Origin: Plantago ovata
Taxonomy: Eukaryota > Streptophyta > Magnoliopsida > Lamiales > Plantaginaceae
Length of the DNA stretch: 64,000 bases
Assembly: GCA_028274465.1 (NCBI GenBank)
Contig: CM051457.1
Location: forward strand, 71,212,496-71,276,495
Reading direction: 5' to 3'
Positions within the stretch are counted from its first letter, which is position 1. Each line of letters opens with the position of its first letter. The notes below the pieces were generated by a model that saw only the letters and a program-made list of their open reading frames with translations, ran no database searches and was not told the DNA's origin. Below are positions 1-9,938 of this stretch, piece after piece. The position numbers and the translations under genes were made by a program.

Positions 1-1172
1 GCTTCGCAACGAAAGGGTTTGCTTAAAGAAACCTCTCAAACGTCCTCATGTATTAATATTGCAAATGGAACCGTCTAGGAATTCCATTTTGCCTAGTCTA
101 GGACTTGCTTAATACAATGAGGCCCTATGGGTCACAGTATCTGGTGATTCAGCTTATCCGAATATCCTTGAAGATGGAATCGCAATTAATTTGGAATTAA
201 TCGTGATTGATGGATTATAATTAATTTGAAATTAATTATAATATTTAGTGGCTCAATTAATGATTTGGAATTATTAATTGAATTGTCTAATTAATTGTAT
301 TTTATGGAAATACAATTAAAGATTATATTTTAGAATATAATAGAGGTTTGATTTGAAAGGATATGTTAATTTAGAATTAACATATGCACATGGGCAAAAT
401 CTACTTGGAGTTTGAATTGCCTTAGAACTATAAGTGGGTCCCAAAATCGGGACCCACCTATCGCCCTTAGGACGCGCGCGCGCAAGATGGAGTAGGGGAA
501 GGAGTTCGACTCCTTCCTCTATTAGAAGTCTAAGAGATAACTTAGATTTTCCTGATTGAGTTTTAATTTGATTGGGAATGAATCTAGACTTGAAATTGGT
601 TTCCTAGTGCGATAAGAATTAGATTCTTATTCCTTTATGAAGTCTAATTGCTTATGCTTTAGGCTTCTATTGACTACTATATATAGTAGACTATTAGAGA
701 GCTTTTGACATAGATTTTCACACAGTTGAAGAATCAAATTATTAGAGAATTATTCTACCTTTCTTAGAGAAAACAAAAGCTCTCCCCACCTCTCCTAAGC
801 CACGCGCGCGCCACCTACCGGAGGAATCGCCGCCCCATCTTCTTGGCCACACAAAGAATATCCTAGCATTCTTTCTGATAGGTTGTTCATCCGGTGGATA
901 CCAAGGTTGAGGTTCTAGGAGATGGAAACTAACTTTTATTGTCTTGCAGATAATCAAAGTATTGCAGATATCTTCGACTTCGACGAAGGAGAAGATTCAC
1001 CGGATCATTACGAAGACTTGGAAGTTGTGCTTGCTTTGGAAGTAAGGTTAGTCTTCTAATTGACGTGTTCACATATATACGGCATATACATAATCAATTA
1101 ACTTGCATGTTAAGAAATTTTTTGAAATTCCGCTGCGTACCTTAGGGGTAACTCTGACCGTATTTTCTTACA
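1..1172 (+). mobile_element. Angela-type Copia LTR (3' part, cut by window edge)
   Basis: The stretch matches, base for base with few changes, the distal 1.17 kb of the complete LTR at 11518-13609. It ends in the family terminus TTTTCTTACA at 1172, after which Athila-like gag sequence resumes, so this LTR sits inside the Athila-like element. The LTR start and the left target duplication lie outside the window, so I cannot tell a solo LTR from the 3' end of a full element. It holds a row of AT-rich inverted repeats (about 182-385), a GC-rich CGCGCG patch near 472-482 and a palindromic TATA region at 674-689. No gene lies inside it. Confidence 0.9.
674..689 (+). promoter_or_regulatory. Palindromic TATA region of Angela LTR
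   Basis: CTACTATATATAGTAG is a perfect 16-base palindrome containing TATATATA. The same palindrome occurs at 13112-13127 and 39010-39025, at the equivalent place in other LTRs of the family. It is degenerate in the two minus-strand copies near 42515-42532 and 51760-51778. Its position about 500 bases before the LTR end fits a Pol II core promoter at the U3/R border. The start site is inferred, not seen. Confidence 0.6.
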
Positions 1173-2499
1173 GTACAAAATTAGGGATTTTAGTTACCTT
1201 CCCACTACGGAGGAGTAGGTTTACTTCCTCGAACTCAGGTACCTCAGTAGTAACCGCTCGAACGGGCTCCGCATCATGAAAACCTTTGACGACGGGTGAA
1301 ATCGGGGAGCTGGGGTCGTCCAGCTCCCTGGCGGTCCGCGGCGGACCGCCTCCCACTCACGGCGCACCGCCCGGGGTGGCCAGTGGGGGGCCTCCCTCAC
1401 AGGGACTGCACGGCGGACCTCCCCCCACTCTCGGCGGTGCGCTTGGGAGCGGCAGGGGGTCCGCCCGTTCTCTGGACGTGGGGGGCGCACCGCCCCCCAC
1501 ACCAGGCGGACCGCCCCTCACGTCCAGTGAGGCGTCCCTTGGATTTTTGTCTCCGAACTCTTGTGTATTGATTCCTTCGACCTTTTCTCACTCTAACAAA
1601 CTGACTTCCTCCATTAATCGCTGAGTTACTGCTACCCCTTCAAAAACTTGTGCTATACGGAGGTTCTGTTCAACTTGTCTTGCATGTGCGATCTCAAATA
1701 TACTCTCAGTGGATTTAATTCCTGCATAGATTGCAAGTTCATCCTCCTCACTGATATCATCTTCTCGGAACTCCTCAGATAAGCTTTCGATTCCACTTTG
1801 ATCTAGCTTCTCACTGGCGATGCGACTTGGTGTTAGTCTCTCTGACTGTGCGGATCCTCTGGCGTACTAACGGAAGACTTATTCTGCCTCTTCAACCGTG
1901 CAATCTTCCAATCCTCTACACAACCCATCCACTCTAAGCCTAACCTCATAGCGTAACCCACCGATAAAATGCCAAATCAACTCCCCATCGTTGAAACGGT
2001 GATGGGGGCACTCTCGTTTATACTTCTCAAACCGATCGTAGGTGTCACAAAACCGCTCATCTTCTCCTTGCTTGAAGTGTTCAATCCTTCCTCGCAAGGC
2101 CATTGTCTCTTGGTATGGCATAAATCGCGCCAAGAACTCCTCTACTACTTGGTCCCAAGTCCTCAGTGATCCCGGTGCCAACCTTGTAATCAAAAGTCTT
2201 GGTTCATACCCCAAGGCGAAAGAAAATAATTTCCTGCATATTTGGTCCTCCGTAAACCCCTTACCTGGAATTCTGGCTATTTCCTTCTCATAGGACCGAA
2301 TAAAACTCAGTGGATTCATCCCTGCTCCTTCCTCAACCCTTGGTATGCTCCCTACCACAGAACTTGTCACCTCATACCCCGTTAGCTCATCCTCCAAGTA
2401 TATAGCTGATCCTCTCCTAACTTGCGAGAATTGTGGGGTCATGCAAGCCCTCATGGATGTCATACCTGGATATCTGGGAAAGGAATAACTCAAAACCAA
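1173..2499 (-). pseudogene. Athila-like Gypsy gag, broken and truncated
   Basis: The 1879-2499 frame (206 aa) carries a retrotransposon Gag core: the stretch around TWDQVVEEFLARFMP, then FKQGEDERF and ECPHHRFNDGELIWHFIGGL. This is the pattern seen in Athila/Tat-branch Gag capsid domains. Downstream (towards 1173) the frame is cut by a TAA after VEEAE. It then continues in pieces as an acidic segment and a Gly/Pro-rich linker with repeated GGPP (about 1320-1530), ending against the Angela LTR at 1172. The primer site 2626-2644 and LTR at 2647 place it correctly as the first ORF of a minus-strand element. The GC-rich linker also gives long open frames in other phases; those are shadows. PR, RT and integrase are off the left edge. 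Confidence 0.75.
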
Positions 2500-2625
2500 A
2501 AATCAGTCTTGTTAGTTCTGACCAAAATTTGGAACTCAACTTCTAAACTAGACAACTAGATTACTTTATCTTGGAAATTGAATGCTGAAAACACAAACAA
2601 GCTAAAAAGTAAAAAGGAGTTATAG

Positions 2626-2644
2626 TCCCCGGCAACGGCGCCAA
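2626..2644 (-). other. Primer binding site of Athila-like element
   Basis: On the minus strand this reads TTGGCGCCGTTGCCGGGGA, the primer-site form typical of Athila/Tat-branch Gypsy elements. It lies two bases inside the LTR end at 2647, which fixes the direction and the LTR border. Confidence 0.88.
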
Positions 2645-3014
2645 TTTGATGAATGAGATTGTCAAACTCGAACAATCAAATAAATTTGTTTGAAAGCCAA
2701 AGGGCAACTCACAACTACTCAAAACACGTAGTGCAGAGGTAAGATGACCTCGAGTGTCGATCTCTAGGGAATAAACTAGCTTTAACTAAATAACTATATA
2801 TAATTTCAGAAAACAAATTTATATTAACTCGACTTAATAATATATGGAGAAAGCTGGTGATAGTATGCTCATTCTAAGCATCAAGTTCTAATTATGCATG
2901 AAAGTGCAACTCGTACTGCCTTAAAAGTAATTCGATTTACAAACACCAAAGACAGATGTGTAGACGTGTATTTTGAAAGCTTCCTATCTATACTAATACT
3001 TGGCCAAGGTTGTC

Positions 3015-5506
3015 TGTAACACCCCGTTTTTTTTATTTAATTATTTAATTATTATTTTATTATTTAATTATTTATTTTAGTTAATTAATTATCAGAGTAA
3101 ATTATTTATTCGGTAATTAATTAATTTTTTCCGCGTAAGTTAGTTCGTTTCGTTTCGTTTGGATCAAGCTGGAGTAATCGATCTGCTAGCCTTTCGTTTG
3201 GCCCAATTCCGAGCCCAGTCAATTGGCCTGTTGACCGGCCCAATCTAGCTAACCCTAACCCTAGTCTGTTTCGCCCCTTCTCCTTCAGCCGTAAAACACA
3301 AACCGAAAGAAAGAAAGAAGAGAAGAAAGAAAGAAAGAAAAGGGAGAAGAGAAAAGAAAAGAGAGAAGAGAGAGGAGAAGAGAATTTCGATTGCTGCTGC
3401 GCCGTCGGTCTCTGTCCTCACCACCGCGTCCCGCCGCCGTCGACTCTGTCCCGCCAGTCCGCCGCCGCCCTCTGTCCCGTCCGATCCGTCTCACGCCGCG
3501 CCGTTCCGCGTGCCGCGCCGCCGCCGCCGCTTTTCCTTGCCGCCGCTCCGCTCTTCTCTGTCTGTGTCGATCGATCGATCGATCGATTCGCTGTTCGCGG
3601 CGCCTTGCCTGTTCGCGGCGCCTTGCTGACCGATTCGCCGCCGCCGCCGCGCATCCAGTTCCGTTCGAGCGTCACCACCGATCCGATCCGCCGATTCGGT
3701 CGAGTCGGTTCTTTCTGTTCCGGTCCAACTCAGTAAGCTATTCCTTCCTTGACCGGTTTGGATTTCAACTTTAGTTACGAATTCGATTCGAATCTTGGTT
3801 TAATTCCTTTTTCGTTTCGATTCATTGATTTGCAGATTGTTGATTCCTTTCTGTTCGATTCGAAGGTAAATCTCGAATCCTTTGTTGTTTCTTTCGATTC
3901 GAAGTTAGTTTTCTGTTTCGGACAATTTTACCCTTGGACGGTTTTGCCCTTGAACGATCTGACTGTGTTGTTTTATTTCGAACCGAGAACCGGGACTTAG
4001 GTTGTTAGTTTAGTTACTGTTTGCTGGACTTGTGACTTTTGACCTCGAATATTGACTTTGATTTCCTGTTTGACCTCGAAAGGACTTTTGGACCTTGATG
4101 TTTTGTTTTGGTTTCTTTGTGGACTGATTTGGGAAACTTTAAAACCTAAAGGACTTTTTTGCAGTTCTACCGTTGACCGTAGTTGACTGACAGTAGGCTT
4201 TTACCGTAAACCTTGTTGTTTTGAGAAGACTGTTAAGCGTTGGAATTTCTGGTTTGTTTGTTCTGTCAGTTTTCGAAAAGGGTTTTCTTGCAATTTACCA
4301 CCTGAGGGTATTTTGGTAATTTCCAGAATCTGAAAATCGAAAGAGTTTCTGAAAATGTTTTAAATTTAGTTTCTGTTTTGTAAGTTAGTTAGACTTGACT
4401 TGCTAGCCTAGTTGGTTAGGTCCTTTCTTGACTAACTTAGAGGTCCCGAGTTCGAACCCCGACTTTACCATTCTTTTATCGACCTTTTTCCTTCCGTCCG
4501 TTCGACTTCTAAATTGTGATAGTACTTTCTTGTTAGGTTCTCCGTTGTCCGTAAACCTGTAAGCTCATTTCTTGTTGAAGGTCGTTTGCCCGTAAGCTAA
4601 GGTGAGTGTTCACCCCTAAACCTATTATTTGCGAAAAACTGGAAGGCTATGTGACTGTTTGTGTCTATTACTATCTACTGTATATTGTATGCTTCTGCGT
4701 AAAAGTATAAGTCCTAAGTATGACTTTTGGATTTCTGTTATTGCTACTCTGTTCTGTACTGACCTTTCTGCAGGAACACCTCTCGGTGTTAATTGTCTGT
4801 ATCTGTTACTCTGTATCTGTTCTGTTTCTGTGTGACCGGTCGATTAGGTCGTAACTAGGTAGACTTGGGTAGTAGAGGACTATCGGGTTTGCTTGGTTAT
4901 TGCCTAGTCTAATCCCTTTTAGACGCGAGGCAGAAGTCGCTGAGGTCTATTAGGGTCGTAGGATCTGTTTCCCCAAAGTACACGGGGGTTTCTGTTTCTG
5001 TCCGGAGTTGTGCACCCTCTGGAGGGAGTTATAAGGGCATTCTGGGAGTAGGAGCAATAAGGCGGGCTGCACCAACGGTCTACAACCTATATGTTCTGAT
5101 ATTCTGTTATATGTGACCTGTTCTGTTTGTTTGTTTTCTGAAAAGGATTTTGATTTCAAAACCGTTTACTTTCTGTTTCAACTTAGAACCTCACTGAGAT
5201 CCTTTATCTCACACTCTCTTTGTTTTCAAAATTCCTTCCTTCCAGATGCTGCTGAGGATGTGCGTGACTAGGATGCCAGCGACTGAGAGAAGGGTCTGGG
5301 GTGTCTTGGGTTTCTTTTGTAAAATAAGAAGAACACTTTATTTGTCTTCATCCGTTGTCTTTTCGAACTTGAGTTGTCGTTGAATATTGTTTGTTATTGT
5401 TAGCGTCACAGTTATTTTGGGCATTTATTGCCGACCGTTGTTATTAAATTATTTTCGAATTTCCTTTTCAAGAAAATGTTTTGTTTGCAAAACCGGTACC
5501 GTTACA
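3015..5506 (+). mobile_element. Solo LTR of Tekay/Del Gypsy family
   Basis: A 2492-base sequence runs from TGTAACACCCCG to GGTACCGTTACA. It is flanked by the perfect 5-base duplication TTGTC (3010-3014 and 5507-5511) with no internal region, so it is a solo LTR left by LTR-LTR recombination. It is homologous, in opposite orientation, to the four Tekay LTRs at 20358-38125. Its parts in order are: an AT-rich first 110 bases, a telomere-like AACCCTAACCCTAG (3251-3264), a purine-rich GA tract (about 3300-3385), a CpG-rich block with a GATC run (3400-3720), and a tRNA-like unit (4400-4478). No gene lies within. Confidence 0.95.
4400..4478 (+). promoter_or_regulatory. tRNA-like Pol III unit in Tekay LTR
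   Basis: TAGCCTAGTTGG at 4404-4415 fits the Pol III A-box consensus TRGCNNARYNGG at every position. GCCT and AGGT flanking AGTTGGTT form a four-pair D-arm. GTTCGAACCC (4450-4459) is a B box, 46 bases after the A box, and TTTT follows at about 4474. The T-arm pairs only partly and no acceptor stem is visible, so this is a tRNA-derived sequence, not a tRNA gene. Transcription is inferred. Confidence 0.65.
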
Positions 5507-6033
5507 TTGTCAGTCTTAGTTCAAGTAGTACTTGCAAATTATATATAATCGAATCGATGATCTTGAATTGTCCTAGTGTTTCTCACACTTTTGTACGAAG
5601 ATATATGGCTTGGTCGGATCAAAGAATCGAATTAAGATAATTAAACAAGTAAAAGACTCAGAAACTCAATCATGCATAATACGCACCCTAGCTACGAATT
5701 CACATACTATCACCAACTAGATGCTTAGCTACTCATATCAATAACACAATCAACAATCATAATTGAAGCAATAATGAATGAAAACATGTTGAATTGAAAG
5801 ATAAATAGCAGAACTGTGAGATACAAGATTACCACCAAAGGTTGTCAATCTCCGGTGAATTGCTAAAACCCACAAAGATCTAGCAAGGTGAGATAAAACG
5901 GTGTCCAAATCTCTCCTCTAGCTCCAAATTCGCTAAGATACAAAGGTTCTAAGAGAAAATATACCCAGAACAAGCTCTAGGGTTTTAGTCTGTAAAATAA
6001 TGATGAAAGCTCTGAAAATTCGCAGATTTTGGA

Positions 6034-6044
6034 AATATATATAG
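6034..6044 (-). promoter_or_regulatory. TATA box of Athila-like LTR
   Basis: On the minus strand CTATATATATT lies about 390 bases into the LTR, a usual place for the U3 core promoter. It is followed by a non-AT-rich segment. Only the motif and position support this. Confidence 0.45.
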
Positions 6045-6504
6045 TTGCTGTCGGTCGCTCCCCGGCGGTGCGCCCGCCACGCAGTGGTCCGCCGCGCACG
6101 CCGCGGTACGCCCCGCACGGGCAGAAAGATGCCCGTGCCAAATTCTTCCTCCGGATCTTCGATTTCGGCCCCTTGCACGGTTTTGAGCTCCGAAACATGG
6201 TCTTTTGGCCTTGAAACTCGTCTCGGTACTCCTTGACACACCACGGGCGATCTCGTTGCACCAAAACATCTTTGTTTCGCCATGAATTACATCCAAAAAC
6301 GTGATTTCCACCTAAAACGTGAAAAGAACAAAAGAAATGGAAACGTGACACTATTCTAACAAAATGCACCAAAATGCATGCAAGAGGATAGCTAAATTGG
6401 TGAAAAAAGACTCGAATGATAGTGTAAAAAACACTGTCATCATCCGCCTTACCATTGAGTTCTCTAGCAAATTTTTCCACTTGACATTCTTCAAAGTGTG
6501 CCAT

Positions 6505-7706
6505 TTATTCTTTGATAGCGTCCTTGTACTCTAGAAAGGAGCTCTTCTTTGCTTTGAATGCTCCAGACAGCTGCCTCTCGGCCAATTGTGAGTCGATGAA
6601 AAGTTTGATTTTCTTCACTTGAAGTGCTTTGGCCATCCGGAGACCAATCAAAATTGCTTCATATTCAGCTTCATTGTTTGAGACCGAGAAGCCTAAGGTC
6701 ACAGCTTATTCCAACTCGGCTCCTCCGGGACTCCTGAAGTAGATTCCAATTCCTCCGGACCTCCCGCAAGACGAACCATCAACTTGTAAAATCAAAACAT
6801 CTCCATAATCTTTTGGATCCTTTGGTTCGGGAAGCATTATTTCTTGGACCGGTTCCTTCGGACCCTTTGCAGTTTCCTTCGGACCTTTTGTTGTTTTCTC
6901 CGGAACCTCCGCCCCAGGTTTTGGTCCTTGGACGATGATCTGAGAATTTGCTTCTTCCATGGCCACATCGTTGAGAAGGAATATGACTGGGAGTGTACTC
7001 TTCCCTTTGGTCATTGGTCTCAGGACGATAAAGCATGGCGTTTTCGGCATTGGACATGTCAATTTCCCTACTAGCTTGGGCTAGTTCCTTGAATCCTCTC
7101 AACGCCGCTTCTAGAGCCTTAAAATGTTCACTGACTTGTGGTCCTTGGGAGTCGATCATCATAGATGAATCAGATTGTGCTTCCTTTGGATCGACGTTCA
7201 TAGGGTTCTTGGAGGGATAGTCAGCCAAGAAATCCGCTAGGACTTGAGCTTTTTTGGCTAATGGAGCTTTGTAGTCGATGTCGGACTCACTAAGTTCAAT
7301 CGCCATCTTGCTAGTCTTCCGCTCATTTCTGGTCGCCCTAGGACTTGCTTGAGAGGTTGGCTTGTTAAGACAATCCCCTATGTGCACCAAAGTACGGTCT
7401 GAGCCTCCTTGCGGTGTAGACCAAGGCAAACGACAATCTCTCAATGTCCAAGTACCTTGTCTCCGCACCTGTAAGCGCCTTTCTCAAATAATAGATCGGC
7501 ATATGATCATTCCCTTGGATCCGTACTAGGACGGAACGTATTGCTTCCGGAGTGGTCGAAAGGTAGAGGTATAATGGTTCTCCATCCACCGGCTTGGATA
7601 GTAAAGGTGGCGACAACAAGTATTGCTTCAGTTTCACAAAAGCTTCTTCGCATTCTTTTGTCCATTCGAAATAATTACTCTTCCTCAGGACCTTGAAGAA
7701 GGGCAA
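6505..7706 (-). pseudogene. Tat RNase H and archaeal-type RNase H, broken
   Basis: The first part (7365-7706, 113 aa) is the RT-linked RNase H: TPEAIRSVLVRIQGNDHMP, then YYLRKALTGAETRYLDIERL. The middle piece (around 7200-7310) has the family's ELSESDIDY and KAQVLADFLADY, inside a frame that is out of phase with its neighbours. The last part (6505-7062) is the second RNase H: LQVDGSSCGRSGGIGIYF with the first acidic residue, then SNNEAEYEAILIGLRMAK with the Glu, and FIDSQLA with the next Asp. In Tat elements this extra domain lies between RNase H and integrase. A stop after EYKDAIKE and the Athila insertion at 6433 end it. The frames are split by several shifts, so no active polyprotein can be made. 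Confidence 0.82.
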
Positions 7707-7738
7707 ATTCTTCTCGGCCGATCTTGAGATGAAACGGC

Positions 7739-8652
7739 TTAGGGCGAGGATTTTCCAATCAATTGTTGTACCTCATTGAGCGTCTTTTGTTGCGGAAGGT
7801 CAAGGATGGCTTTGATCTTTTTTGGATTTGCTTCTATTCCCATTTCGGTCAGTACGTAACCAAGGAACATGCCTCCCTTGACACCAAATGTGCACTTTGT
7901 CGGATTAAGTTTCATACCATATTTCCTCAAGACCGCGAAGCACTTATTAAGGTGTTCGACGTGTTGGTTTTCCTTCATGCTTTTCACTAGCATGTGATCA
8001 ACATAAAATTCCTTGGTTTTTCCTATCTCGTCTTTGAACATCTTGTTCACTAGGCGTTGGTAGGTCGCCCCCGCGTTCTTGAGTCCGAAGGGCATGACGT
8101 TGAAGCAGTAGACATTTCCATTAGCAAAGAAGTTTGTCTTTCGCATCGCCATCTTGATTTGATAAAATCCTTGGTAGGCATCCATGAAGATGAGTAGTGC
8201 ACATCCGGCGGTGGAATCCACAAGTTGGTCGATCCTAGGAAGGGGATTAGGATCCTTCGGACAAAACTTGTTGAGGCGAGTGAAGTTGTTGCACATTCTC
8301 CATTTCCGTTCGCCCTTTTCTACTAGGACCACATTGCAAACCCAATCTGAATATCTTAGTTCCTTTATGTGTCCCGCCTTCAAGAGCCTCTGGACCTCGG
8401 CCTCAATGATGGCATTATCCTCCGGACCGAAATCTCTTCATTCTCGCGAATATGGGTGATTTTGGGATCTAAGTTCAGATGGTGATCCGCAACCCTAGGG
8501 TCAATTCCTTTGAGATCCTCGGTACTCCATGCAAAGACATCATTGTTTTCCCTGAGGCATTGGATGACTTTCATTCGTACTTCTGCGGTCATCTCTGTCC
8601 CTATCCTTGTGACCTTGTCGGGAGACCCTTCTACCACTTGAATTTCTTCCAA
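7739..8652 (-). pseudogene. Tat reverse transcriptase, broken, YVDH active site
   Basis: Two frames overlap at 8380-8383. The upstream one (8380-8652) has the RT entry segment ENNDVFAWSTEDLKGIDPRV. The downstream one (7739-8383, 214 aa) has FTRLNKFCPKDPNPLPRIDQ, STAGCALLIFMDAYQGFYQI and VMPFGLKNAGATYQRLVNKM, all diagnostic of Tat RTs. The catalytic box reads YVDHMLVKS where the family has YVDDMLVKS, so the second Asp is lost. This would disable polymerisation. The frame ends at a stop near 7739 in the thumb region. It would copy the element's RNA in virus-like particles; this copy cannot. Confidence 0.88.
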
Positions 8653-8782
8653 AGCTTCATTCGCTTCGATTTTGTTTTCTTCAAAAAATGCTTTTTTCTT
8701 CGAGGTCGGAGGGATGGGAGGAGCTCTTTTACCTCTGCCACTGCTAGACTTTGTTCTTTCCTCTAGACCGCTTTTCTTCGCC

Positions 8783-9448
8783 TTACTGCCGGACTAGGTT
8801 TTTAGACTTCCTTCGGGTCCGGGTCGCTCGGATGGAGTAAAACGTATTTGCTCTTGCTTCCGGATCCCTGTCTCCTAGGGCGAAATGTGCGCTCGAGGTC
8901 ACACTTGCGGAAGGAGTATAGCATTCCCACACCTCTCTTATGTTTCCAATTTCTTGCCCTATGGCTCCGTCGTCGCAAGGAAACTTCATGTGGTTGTGGA
9001 CGGTTGAAACAACAACTTTGAATTGAGATAAGGCAGGTCTCCCTATTACCACATAATAGTCGAAAGGAATATAAACTACCAAGAATGTAACCGATTTTGT
9101 TACTCTGCAAGGATCCTTGCCCATGGACACTGGTAGGATCATGCTTCCGAGGAGCATTATTGGTTGTCCTCCGAACCCTACTAGGGCGCTTACCACTTCT
9201 TTTAATCCTTCCTTCGGCTCAATTTTCAACTTTTTGAGAGTACTTCTGAAGATGAGATTGGCTGAGCTCCCGGTGTCTACTAGTATCTTTGGGACTTCAA
9301 AGCAGAAAATGTCGAGCGACACTACCAGAGGAACACTTGGGTCTTGAGTGTCTCCTCCTCCGGCATGTCTCAGAGGAAGTTCACTATCGTCGAAGGAGAT
9401 CATGTTGGTTCCTTTCGACGCAACTTGTCCATACTTGGGGTCTCTTGC
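8783..9448 (-). pseudogene. Tat aspartic protease region
   Basis: The frame has ISFDDSELPLRHAGG followed by KILVDTGSSANLIF, in which VDTGSS is the retropepsin active-site loop. Later, FDYYVVIGRPALSQFKVVVS supplies the flap-side hydrophobic-Gly motif typical of Tat proteases. It ends with DRDPEARANTF. The open frame nominally begins at 9466, but its first residues lie in the Cassandra LTR, so the retroelement protein really starts at 9448. The active site looks intact; upstream Gag is separated by the Cassandra insertion and stops. The protease would cut the Gag-Pol polyprotein. Confidence 0.85.
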
Positions 9449-9752
9449 TGTAACGACCCGGCCCACTAACGGGCCGAGACCCAGCCCAACGGGCCGACAA
9501 GGTTACTCATGGGCGCTCTCCGGGGTGATATGCTGGCCCCACAGACCAACACGAGTTCTAATCCACGCACTTTGTCCTCACTCGTGCGCGCACTGGGAAC
9601 TTCCCAGTGGGTCACCCATCCTAGAATTGCTCCAGAGCAAGCACGCTTAACTCTGAAGTTCTTCTAGGTGAATTCCCGAAAAGAAAGGTGCACCTTGTTG
9701 GTATGAGTATCGTTCTCAACCCTTTTAAGCTTCTGAAATCTGGGGCGTTACA
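9449..9752 (-). repeat. Cassandra LTR (3' copy) with 5S-like segment
   Basis: This is the 304-base LTR. Its minus strand from 9663 to 9601 reads like the 3' two thirds of plant 5S rRNA: AGTTAAGCGTGCTT, then TTCTAGGATGGGTGACC, then CTGGGAAGTT. These cover the 5S A-box and C-box promoter parts. It differs from the other LTR by an extra GGGCC-rich stretch of about 23 bases near 9460-9492. Confidence 0.9.
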
Positions 9753-9938
9753 ATCACCCCCTCTTAAATTGCGCAACGTCCTCGTTGCGCGCTGTCCCCA
9801 GACCAACCATCCGTGCAGGACTCTAGAGGTGGCCCCTACGGGATCAAGAGGTGGCTCCCACCGCCCATACAGTGTAGCACTTTGCCCCGTATGGCACTTA
9901 GCTCCTGCAGTTCCGGATAGTCCCGCTCTGATACCACT

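Larger units (their letters stand above)
2647..6433 (-). mobile_element. Athila-like Gypsy 5' LTR (split by a solo LTR)
   Basis: On the minus strand the LTR begins TGTTTTTTACACTATCATTC at 6433 and ends in CA at 2647, beside the primer site. Removing the nested Tekay LTR (3015-5506) and one target copy leaves about 1.29 kb. The start matches another LTR that begins at 63920 on the + strand, which confirms the border. The LTR is inserted in the RNase H region of the Tat element; CTGTC (6434-6438) should be one target copy, its partner being off-window. A GC-rich core (about 6050-6130) separates two AT-rich arms. I see no gene in it; the 116-175 aa frames at 5933-6504 are chance frames. Confidence 0.85.

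Noticed and set aside
3251-3264. Interstitial telomere repeat
   Set aside because: Only about two units, at a fixed place in every Tekay LTR; better read as an LTR promoter motif.
4400-4478. A true tRNA gene
   Set aside because: D-arm and boxes are good, but no acceptor stem pairs and the T-arm is weak. Kept as a tRNA-like promoter unit.
9601-9663. A 5S rRNA gene
   Set aside because: Only part of 5S is present and it sits in both LTRs of a Cassandra element with a TSD.
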